A DNA stretch of 64,000 nt from Streptomyces justiciae (lineage in GTDB: Bacteria; Actinomycetota; Actinomycetes; Streptomycetales; Streptomycetaceae): NCBI RefSeq assembly GCF_015163075.1, contig NZ_JADDXU010000011.1:248001-312000 (forward strand), in the 5' to 3' direction. Under the pieces are notes generated by a model. That model ran no database searches, was not told where the DNA came from, and saw only the letters and a list, made by a program, of their open reading frames with translations. The translations under genes and the position numbers were made by a program. Each line of letters opens with the position of its first letter. Position 1 is the first letter of the stretch. Below, piece by piece: positions 40,173-47,166 of the stretch.

Positions 40173-41081
40173 GTGCAGGAAGCCTCGTTTTCCGGCCCTC
40201 TCGTGCTCGGCATCGACGTGGGCGGCACCAAGACGCACCTGCGTGCGCTCGCGGGAGACACCCCGGTGGCCGACCATGTCCGCTTCAGTGTGGGCTGGCG
40301 GCCGCACGACCCCGTGGCCGCCGCCGGCTGGCTGGCCGCGCTCGTCGCCGAAGCCCTGCCGCCGGGCGTCCGCCCCTCCGCTCTCGCCGTGGGCGGGCAC
40401 GCCTGCGAGACCCCTCGCCAGTGCGCCCAGATCCGCACCGCCCTGCAACTCCACTTCGACGTGCCCGCGCTGGTCGTGGGCGACGCCGAACTCCTCGCCC
40501 CCGCTGCGGGCCTGGAGAAGGGGATCGGCCTGGTCGCCGGGACCGGTTCGGTCGCGGTGGGCAGGACCGCCGACGGCTCGCTCGTCCAGGTCGGCGGCTG
40601 GGGCGCGGTCCTCGGTGACGAGGGCGGTTCGGCCGGTCTCGTCCGCGAGGCCGCCCGCGCCGTATGGGCCGCCCACGACCGCGGGGAGGAGCCCGACACG
40701 CTCGCCGCCGGACTCGTCGCCGCCTTCGAGGTGCCCGAGGTACCGGCCCTCGGCGCGGCGCTCGAACGCGCCCAGGACGTCTCCGCCGAATGGGGCCGGC
40801 ACGCCCCGGCCGTGTTCGCCGCCGCCGAGGCGGGCTCGCACCTCGCCCGCACGGTGATCGCCGACGGCGGCCGCGAACTGGCCGCCCTGGTCGGACGCCT
40901 CGCCGCACGCGGCGTCGCGGTCGACGACGTGGTGGTGGCGGGCGGCACGATCCTCGCCCAACCCCTCTTGTACGACGCCTTCACCACCGCCCTCGCCGAC
41001 AGCGTCCCGACAGCCAGGCCACAGCCGCTGCGGGTGCCGCCGGTCGAGGGGGCGGTGACGCTGGCGCGTTCACTTCTGTGA
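40173..41081 (+). CDS. BadF/BadG-type sugar kinase (N-acetylglucosamine kinase-like)
   Basis: 302 residues from GTG 40173, with GAAAGAGGA upstream. Actin-fold ATPase motifs are present: PHOSPHATE-1 LGIDVGGTKTHLRAL, PHOSPHATE-2 IGLVAGTGSVAVG, then GGWGAVLGDEGGSAGLVREAA, typical of the BadF/BadG/BcrA/BcrD family to which mammalian-type GlcNAc kinases belong. C-terminal DDVVVAGGTILAQ is the adenosine motif. It probably phosphorylates an amino-sugar released by the neighbouring uptake system. Divergent from the ROK regulator. Confidence 0.87.
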   Translation: MQEASFSGPLVLGIDVGGTKTHLRALAGDTPVADHVRFSVGWRPHDPVAAAGWLAALVAEALPPGVRPSALAVGGHACETPRQCAQIRTALQLHFDVPALVVGDAELLAPAAGLEKGIGLVAGTGSVAVGRTADGSLVQVGGWGAVLGDEGGSAGLVREAARAVWAAHDRGEEPDTLAAGLVAAFEVPEVPALGAALERAQDVSAEWGRHAPAVFAAAEAGSHLARTVIADGGRELAALVGRLAARGVAVDDVVVAGGTILAQPLLYDAFTTALADSVPTARPQPLRVPPVEGAVTLARSLL

Positions 41082-41249
41082 CACCCGCCGGACGCCGGGC
41101 CCACCCCCGTCCGACACAACTCGCCCGTAGATCTTCGCTCGTACGCCGCAGAAAGCGCATACGGCCCGTTCGTCCTCCCGCGCCCCACGGCAGTCCTTCG
41201 CACGACTCCCCCGGCCGCCACGGCCGAAGAACTCAAGAGAGGCAGCCGC

Positions 41250-43184
41250 ATGCCGTCCACCGCCGGGCACCGCTCGCACACGCCGGTCACTGAACTCGCC
41301 CCGAGCAGAAGGGGATTCCTCCGGACGTCCCTGGGCGTCTCCGCCGGGGTACTGGCCGCGCCCACCTTCGCCTCCTGGCTGGGCGCCGCCGACGCCAAGG
41401 CCGCCGGCGCCGCCCTCGCGTTCGTCGACGACTACAAGACGAACGTCGTCGCCAACCAGACGCCCGAGACCAACGCGGTCATCCGCGCCCTCGGCGGCTT
41501 CGCCGAGATCTGGAAGACCGGCGGCGCCTGGAACACCGGCACCCCGCTGCTGCCCGAGATCCTGCGCGCCAACATGCGCTACTGCGCCCGCCTCACCCAG
41601 GGGCGCACCGAGGCGCAGGCGAAGGAGGCGTTCGTCTACGACCGCCAGCACCAGAGCTACGCGATGATCGGTGCGCTCGGTCCGCTCGCCGACCTGTACA
41701 AGTCGGGTGCCAAGGCGGTCACTTCGATCACCAGCGCGCCGGACACCACGCCCGCGACCACGATCAGCGACGCCGTCCCCGCCGACGCGCCCGCCGGCTC
41801 CGCGCTCGGCGCCGGCTCGTACACCTCCGACCTCGGCCAGGTGGCCAAGCTGGTGGACACCGTGCGCGGCCCGTTCGCCTCCGGCAACCCGGCCAAGTTC
41901 GCCTTCCAGTACCCGCGTCCGTGGCGCATGAACGAGGACAGCGAGGTCGTCGACACCGGGAAGACCGACGCGCTCGGCTACCCGGTGTACGACTCGGACG
42001 TGGTCGTGGTGACGCAGTTGCTGCGCCAGCGCGGCGCCACCGCCTCCGAGGACGGCGGTTTCCCGAGCGGCCACACCAACGCCTTCCACCTGGCGGCGCT
42101 GGCGTTCGCGTACGCGGTGCCGGAGCGCTTCCAGGAGCTGGTGACCCGCGCCTTCGAGCTCAGCCACACCCGGATCATGTCCGGCATGCACTCCACCGTC
42201 GACGTGCTCGGCGGCCGGGTCATGGCGACCGCCCTCGCCGCCGCCGCGCTGGCCGACCCCGCGAACGCCGACCTCAAGGCCGCCGCCCGCGCCCAGGCCC
42301 TCGCCTACTTCCAGGCGAAGACCGGCACCACGGCGGACACCCTCTTCGCCTACGCCCACCCGGAGTCCGGCGATGCCTACGCCGACCGCGACGCCAACGC
42401 CCGCCTGGTCGAGCCGAAGTTGACGTACGTCCTCACCCGGCACGGCCGCAGCGAGCCGCTGACCGTGCCCAAGGGCGCCGAGGTGCTGCTGGAGACGCGG
42501 CTGCCCTACCTGGACGCCGACCAGCGCCGCGAGGTGCTGCGCTCGACCGCGCTGCCCTCGGGGTACGTCCTGCTGGACGGGTGGGAGCAGTGGGGCCGCC
42601 TCAACCTGTTCGCCGCAGCGGACGGTTACGGCTCCTTCGACTCCGACGTCACCGTCACGCTCGACGCGTCGGCCGGCGGCTTCCAGGCCGCCGACAGCTG
42701 GCGCAACGACATCGACGGCTGCGGCGGCCTGACCAAGCGCGGCACCGGCACGCTCACCCTGACCGGCCACAACCGCTACACGGGCGGAACCGTCGTAAAG
42801 GAAGGCGTCCTGGCCGCGGCCTCCGCGCACGCCCTCGGCCACGGCGACGTCCGCGTCTCCGGCGGCACGCTGACGGTCGCGACGGCCAAGTCGGTGCAGA
42901 TCCACGGCGGTTACGCCCAGGAGTCCGCGACGCTCGACGTCACCCTGCGCTCGGGCCGCGGCCCCGCGCTGGAGGTCACGCGGCGCGCGGTGCTCGGCAT
43001 GGGCAGCGTGCTGTCGCTGCACCTCGACGCCGAGAGGCCGCCGGCCGTCGGCAGCGTGGTCCGCGTGCTGAGCGCGGCCGGACTGCGCGGCCGGTTCGAC
43101 CGGGTGGAGCTGAACTCCGAGACGCTGCGGGCCGTACCCGTCTACACGGCGGAAGGTCTGTCGGTACGACTCCTGAAGCGGTGA
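41250..43184 (+). CDS. Tat-exported PAP2-family phosphatase with autotransporter-type repeat
   Basis: 644 residues; AGAGAGGCAGCCGC precedes the ATG. A twin-arginine signal (SRRGFLRTSLGV, residues 19-30) directs export. The PAP2/haloperoxidase-like core has GFPSGHT around residue 270 and HTRIMSGMHSTVDVLGGRV some 40 residues later, giving the histidine pair of acid phosphatases. The C-terminal ~150 residues carry a passenger-type repeat, GGLTKRGTGTLTLTGHNRYTGG, TVVKEGVLAAASAHALG, matching autotransporter-associated beta strands (PATR), normally known from Gram-negative exported proteins. There is no membrane anchor. Substrate unknown. It follows the sugar kinase gene by 168 nt. Confidence 0.85.
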   Translation: MPSTAGHRSHTPVTELAPSRRGFLRTSLGVSAGVLAAPTFASWLGAADAKAAGAALAFVDDYKTNVVANQTPETNAVIRALGGFAEIWKTGGAWNTGTPLLPEILRANMRYCARLTQGRTEAQAKEAFVYDRQHQSYAMIGALGPLADLYKSGAKAVTSITSAPDTTPATTISDAVPADAPAGSALGAGSYTSDLGQVAKLVDTVRGPFASGNPAKFAFQYPRPWRMNEDSEVVDTGKTDALGYPVYDSDVVVVTQLLRQRGATASEDGGFPSGHTNAFHLAALAFAYAVPERFQELVTRAFELSHTRIMSGMHSTVDVLGGRVMATALAAAALADPANADLKAAARAQALAYFQAKTGTTADTLFAYAHPESGDAYADRDANARLVEPKLTYVLTRHGRSEPLTVPKGAEVLLETRLPYLDADQRREVLRSTALPSGYVLLDGWEQWGRLNLFAAADGYGSFDSDVTVTLDASAGGFQAADSWRNDIDGCGGLTKRGTGTLTLTGHNRYTGGTVVKEGVLAAASAHALGHGDVRVSGGTLTVATAKSVQIHGGYAQESATLDVTLRSGRGPALEVTRRAVLGMGSVLSLHLDAERPPAVGSVVRVLSAAGLRGRFDRVELNSETLRAVPVYTAEGLSVRLLKR

Positions 43185-43276
43185 CGTCCCGCGAGGCGGG
43201 AGCTGATGCAGAGTAGGCGCATGAGGCGTCCTCGCATCGCTCCCGCTCCCGTGCGGCCCCGGTCATCGCGGGGCGG

Positions 43277-45280
43277 ATGATGGCGCGCGAACTGCACACG
43301 GTCCTGGACCGGGAGCCCCTCCCCACCGCCCCCGCGCGCCCACCACGCCGACGGCCCTGGCTGGTGCCGCTCCTGGTGTGCGTGCTGCTCGCCCAGATGG
43401 CCGTCGCGATGGTGACGACGGCGGTGCAGCAGACGCCGACCATCGACGAGCCCGTGTACGTGGCCACGGCCACCGACTACCTCCACGAGCACCGCGTCCG
43501 CTACAACCCCGAACACCCGCCGCTGGGAAAGCTGGTCGTCGCGGCCGGCCTGGCGTTCGCCGACCCGCACTACGATCCGTCCTTCGCCGGCGACCAGGGA
43601 CAGGTCGGACGGCATCTCCTCTACGAGTCCGGCAACGACCCCTGGCGGGTGATGCTGTGGGCCCGGCTGCCGGTGATCGCGCTGACGCTGGCGTTCGGGC
43701 TGGTCGCGTTCGCGTTCGCGCGCGACCTCATGGGCCCGGCGGGCGGGGTGGTGACGCTCGCCCTGTACGCCTTCTCCCCCGACCTCATCGCCCATGGCTC
43801 CCTCGCGACCCTGGACGTACCGGCGGCCGGGTTCCTGCTGACGTCGGTATGGCTGCTGTGGCGGGCCCGGCGCCGACCCCGGCTGTACGTGCCCCTCGCC
43901 GGGGTGGCGGCCGGGGCAGCGCTGGCCACGAAGATGAGCACGCTGGCGGCGGTTCCGGTGCTGCTGGCGCTCGCGGGGTGGTCGGTGTGGCGCGCAGACG
44001 CCGACGCCGACTCCGATACCGGGGAACGCAGCGCGGATGGCGTGGCATCGGCGGCGGAGGGCGCGACGGGGGTCGCGGGCGGCAGGGCGAGGGTCGCGAA
44101 GGGAGTGGCGGCGGCCGCGGGCGGCTCGCAGACGGTCGCGAAGGATGCGGCACCGGTCGCAGGCGGCGTCGCGAAAGGAGCGGCGACGGTCGCTGGCGGC
44201 TCGGAGACGGTCGCCGATGACATCACTCCGGTCGCGGGCGGCGCAGCGCCGGTCGCGGGCGGCGTAGCGCCGGTCGCGGGCGGCGTAGCGCCGGTCGCGG
44301 GTGGCGTCGCGGCGGTCTCATGTGGCGTCGCGCCGGACGCGAGGAGTCGGCGTCAGGCGCTGCTGCGTGCGCTCGGCGGCGCTGCCGTGCTCGCGCTGGG
44401 CGCCGTGGTCGTCGTATGGGCGTCGTATCTCGTGGTCGATCCGCGGTTGCGGTGGACGCCGGAGGAGCCGGTTCCGGTCGTGCACGGGCTGCGGGCGGTG
44501 CTCGTCGATCTGCTGCCGTTCCCGGAGGCCTACCGGGACGGGATGCGGGTGCAGTTCGGGTTCGAGGACTATCCATGGCAGGGCTTCCTGTTCGGGCGCC
44601 TCTACACCGGGTCCCTCTGGTACTACCTGCCGGCCGCGCTGCTGGTGAAGACGCCCCTCGGCATGCTCGCCCTGTGGGCCGCCGGTGTCGTCGCCGTCGT
44701 GGCGGTACGGCGGTTGCGGCCCGCGGCGCCCTATCTGCTGGTGCCCACCGCCGTGCTGCTCGGCGCCGCCATGACCGGCTCACGGGACTTCGGCACCCGG
44801 TACGCGATCTTCGTGCCGATGTTCCTGGCGGTGGCGGCGGCCGGGGTCCTCGCGGTGCGGTGGCGGTGGGCGGCGGCGCTGACCGGGGCGCTGGTGTTGT
44901 TCGTCGCGGGCAGTTCGCTGCGGACGTACCCCTTCTATCTGCCGTACTCCAACGAGGCGTTCGGCGGCCCGGACCAGACGCATCTGCGGCTGCACGACTC
45001 CAACGTGGACTGGGGCCAGGACCTGGGCCGACTGGCCGACCGGCTGCGGGAGCGGTATCCGGGCGAGCGGATCTGGCTCGTGTACAAGGGCGCCGGGGTG
45101 CCGTCCTACTACGGCATCGAGGCGGCCGATCCGCGCAAGGCGCCGGCGGCCGACGTGCGCGGACTGCTGGTCGTGTCGGACTCGGCGGCCGCGAAGGCCA
45201 CGGGCCGACTGGCCGAACTGATCGACAGCGCCCGTTCGATCGACCATATTGGTCATTCGATCACGGTCTATCGACGGTGA
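43277..45280 (+). CDS. GT39-like polyprenyl-phosphate-sugar glycosyltransferase
   Basis: 667 residues. The N-terminal helix is followed by TPTIDEPVYVATATDYLHEH and YNPEHPPLGKL, the Asp-Glu and His-Pro-Pro pattern of dolichyl-phosphate-mannose-protein mannosyltransferase-like GT39 enzymes. About ten membrane helices follow. Residues ~255-355 between two helices form a low-complexity insert of repeated VAGGVAP-like heptads encoded by 21-bp repeats. The C-terminal external domain has HLRLHDSNVDWGQDLGRLADRLRERYP. A role in protein or lipid glycosylation at the membrane is likely. It overlaps no neighbour; an RpiR gene follows. Confidence 0.83.
   Translation: MMARELHTVLDREPLPTAPARPPRRRPWLVPLLVCVLLAQMAVAMVTTAVQQTPTIDEPVYVATATDYLHEHRVRYNPEHPPLGKLVVAAGLAFADPHYDPSFAGDQGQVGRHLLYESGNDPWRVMLWARLPVIALTLAFGLVAFAFARDLMGPAGGVVTLALYAFSPDLIAHGSLATLDVPAAGFLLTSVWLLWRARRRPRLYVPLAGVAAGAALATKMSTLAAVPVLLALAGWSVWRADADADSDTGERSADGVASAAEGATGVAGGRARVAKGVAAAAGGSQTVAKDAAPVAGGVAKGAATVAGGSETVADDITPVAGGAAPVAGGVAPVAGGVAPVAGGVAAVSCGVAPDARSRRQALLRALGGAAVLALGAVVVVWASYLVVDPRLRWTPEEPVPVVHGLRAVLVDLLPFPEAYRDGMRVQFGFEDYPWQGFLFGRLYTGSLWYYLPAALLVKTPLGMLALWAAGVVAVVAVRRLRPAAPYLLVPTAVLLGAAMTGSRDFGTRYAIFVPMFLAVAAAGVLAVRWRWAAALTGALVLFVAGSSLRTYPFYLPYSNEAFGGPDQTHLRLHDSNVDWGQDLGRLADRLRERYPGERIWLVYKGAGVPSYYGIEAADPRKAPAADVRGLLVVSDSAAAKATGRLAELIDSARSIDHIGHSITVYRR
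44079..44340 (+). repeat. In-frame 21-bp repeats inside the glycosyltransferase gene
   Basis: GTCGCGGGCGGCG-type units recur at 44231, 44252, 44273 and 44294, exactly 21 bp apart, with looser copies upstream from ~44079. Each encodes a Val-Ala-Gly-Gly-Val-Ala-Pro heptad in a cytoplasmic or periplasmic loop. Copy number is likely to vary between strains without breaking the frame. Confidence 0.75.
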
Positions 45281-45404
45281 CACCCGTCCCTCGTGAGCCA
45301 CTTGAGCATGCGTCCGCCGGGCTCCGGGGGCCGGTCCACAACCCCTGGTCACGGCGGTGCGTGAGCTATGTTGAGGCACTGTGGAAGACAAAGGAGACGC
45401 ACCC

Positions 45405-46328
45405 GTGCCCTCGCTGCAGCAGGCACGTGCGCAGGCATCCGCGATCACTTCGGGGAAGTCGGTTCCGGAAGCGGAGGCCGCACCGACTTCCCAGCTCAGA
45501 ACCCTCTTCGACCGGCCCCGGCTGTCCCCTGGGCAGCGTCGGATCGCGCAGTATCTGATCGAGCACATCACCGAGGCGGCGTTCCTTTCGATCACCGATC
45601 TCGCGGAGCGCGTCGGTGTCAGCCAGCCCTCGGTGACACGGTTCGCGGCGGCGGTGGGGTTCAGCGGCTATCCGGCGCTGCGCGAGAAGTTGCAGTCGAT
45701 CGCGCTGGGCACCCTGGCCGGCGGGCCCGTCGCGGCCGAGGAGAACCGGGGCAACGAACTCCAGGCCGCGGTCGACGCCGAGATCGAGAACCTGGAGAAC
45801 CTGCGCCGCGACTTCGCCGACCCCGACCAGGTCATCGACATCGGCCGCGAGTTGTCGGCGTCGACGCCGCTGACCGTCCTCGGGGTGCGGATCTCGGTGT
45901 CGCTGGCGGAGTACTTCGCGTACGCGGCGCGGCGCGTCCATCCCGACGTGCGGCTGGTGACGCTGGGCGGGAGCGTCGCCTACGACGCGCTGTTGCAGTC
46001 CCGTGAGGCGGGCGGCACCTGGGTGCTGGCGTTCTCGATGCCCCGGCACGCGCAGGAGACGCTCACGGCGCTGCGGGTCGCGCGCAGCGCGGGTCTGAAG
46101 GTCGCCCTCATCACCGACCTGGCGCTCGGGGCGGTCGCCGACGAGGCGGACGTCGTCTTCGCCACCGGTACCGGCTCCCGCCTGGTCTTCGACTCCTACG
46201 CCGCCCCCGGCGTGATGGCCGCCGCGCTGCTCCAGGCCATGACCGACGCGGACCCCGAGCGCACCCAGGCGCGGCTCGAGGAGTACGAGCAGATCTCCGA
46301 GCAGCACCAGTTCTTCCTGCGGGACTGA
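45405..46328 (+). CDS. MurR/RpiR-family transcriptional regulator
   Basis: 307 residues from GTG 45405, chosen because AAGGAG lies 8 nt upstream; an earlier in-frame GTG at 45381 would need leaderless translation. The N-terminal HTH_6 domain is RISPGQRRIAQYLIEH-like, then LSITDLAERVGVSQPSVTRFAAAVGFSGYPALREKL. A SIS (sugar isomerase) sensor domain follows (LTVLGVRISVSLAEYFAYAARRV; WVLAFSMPRHAQETLTALRV). RpiR proteins sense phosphosugars and control sugar catabolism; no target operon is adjacent in the same direction. Confidence 0.92.
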   Translation: MPSLQQARAQASAITSGKSVPEAEAAPTSQLRTLFDRPRLSPGQRRIAQYLIEHITEAAFLSITDLAERVGVSQPSVTRFAAAVGFSGYPALREKLQSIALGTLAGGPVAAEENRGNELQAAVDAEIENLENLRRDFADPDQVIDIGRELSASTPLTVLGVRISVSLAEYFAYAARRVHPDVRLVTLGGSVAYDALLQSREAGGTWVLAFSMPRHAQETLTALRVARSAGLKVALITDLALGAVADEADVVFATGTGSRLVFDSYAAPGVMAAALLQAMTDADPERTQARLEEYEQISEQHQFFLRD

Positions 46329-46402
46329 CCCCGCCCCCTCCGGCCCCTTCGGCCACTCCCGACGAACATCCTCACAACGGGATCAACCGGCTCAAATCAC
46401 GC

Positions 46403-46450
46403 ATGAATGTTTTCATACGTCTTGCAAAGAGGACGGCATATATAAATACT
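46403..46450 (+). promoter_or_regulatory. Strong promoter with overlapping dyad before the 46.7-kb gene
   Basis: TTGCAA (46422-46427), a 17-nt spacer and AATACT (46445-46450) form a good primary-sigma promoter in an unusually AT-rich patch (CATATATAAATACT). Just upstream, ATGAA-TGTT-TTCAT (46403-46416) is an inverted repeat that could bind a regulator. The 360-nt gap 46329-46688 contains no gene, only this promoter and a leader with a strong hairpin. Confidence 0.6.
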
Positions 46451-46603
46451 GCTCACGGATCGCGACCGGGCCGCTCCCGGGAGGCGTTCCGCACGACGTT
46501 CCGCACCTCCGTCCCCCAGCACGGACATCCGAAGCCGCCGTCTCCTACCCGCGTCGGCGCCCCGGATGCCCGGACGGGCATCGCCTGCGCGAGCGCCCGT
46601 GGC

Positions 46604-46637
46604 GGCGGCCCCGGTCATCCCCTAGGCCGGGGCCGCC
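46604..46637 (+). other. Perfect 11-bp hairpin in the leader of the 46.7-kb gene
   Basis: GGCGGCCCCGG (46604-46614) and CCGGGGCCGCC (46627-46637) pair around a 12-nt loop, 52 nt before the ATG at 46689 and ~150 nt after the predicted start point. Without a T-run, an attenuator or mRNA-stability role is as plausible as termination. Confidence 0.5.
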
Positions 46638-46688
46638 CAAAACCGTCGGACCACCCCACACGACGCCGCACACCCGGAAGCGATGACC

Positions 46689-47066
46689 ATGACTGTGACG
46701 ACGACGACGCGCATCAGCCCGGACTGGCCCTGCCAGGTCAAGCAGCCCGGCAGCTACGACTGGGAACGCTCGGCCGCCAAGTGGCTGCGCGAGCTGGTGC
46801 CGGCCCGCTACGCCAGCTATCCGGCGCTCATCCGCCACCCCGTCCTGCTCGCCCGGCACGCGCAGATCCAGGTCCAGCACGAGATCCGGGTCGCCCGCAC
46901 CGCCCTGCAGACGGCCCGCGCCGACCTGCCCGGCCTCGGGCTGCCCGAGTCGGTCATCGAGCACACGATCAAGCTGTACGCGGCGGAGGTGCTGCAACTC
47001 CAGCACATCGCGCGCAGCGTCCGCGCGGTCACCGGCGCCCTGATCGACCACAGCGCCGGGCGATAA
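46689..47066 (+). CDS. Helical cytoplasmic protein of unknown function
   Basis: 125 residues from ATG 46689, preferred over the ATG two codons earlier because GGAAG sits at proper spacing. The sequence opens MTVTTTTRISPDWPCQVKQPG and continues as long helices (LIRHPVLLARHAQIQVQHEIRV; VIEHTIKLYAAEVLQLQHIARSV). Conserved-looking WLRELVPARYASYPALIRHP suggests a real Streptomyces family, but I know no function. It has its own strong promoter and is followed after 100 nt by the ANTAR/SpoIIE gene. Confidence 0.65.
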   Translation: MTVTTTTRISPDWPCQVKQPGSYDWERSAAKWLRELVPARYASYPALIRHPVLLARHAQIQVQHEIRVARTALQTARADLPGLGLPESVIEHTIKLYAAEVLQLQHIARSVRAVTGALIDHSAGR

Positions 47067-47166
47067 CGCCGCACGTCGGCGAAAGTTCCCCGACCCCGCA
47101 CTTTCGAGTGAAGCCGGTCCCGGCAAGACCACCGTCGTGGTCCGCTCCATGTGCGATGCTCATGGC

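Noticed and set aside
41070..43022. A minus-strand open frame of 650 codons in the PAP2 gene
   Set aside because: Antisense shadow of a gene with Tat signal and PAP2 motifs.
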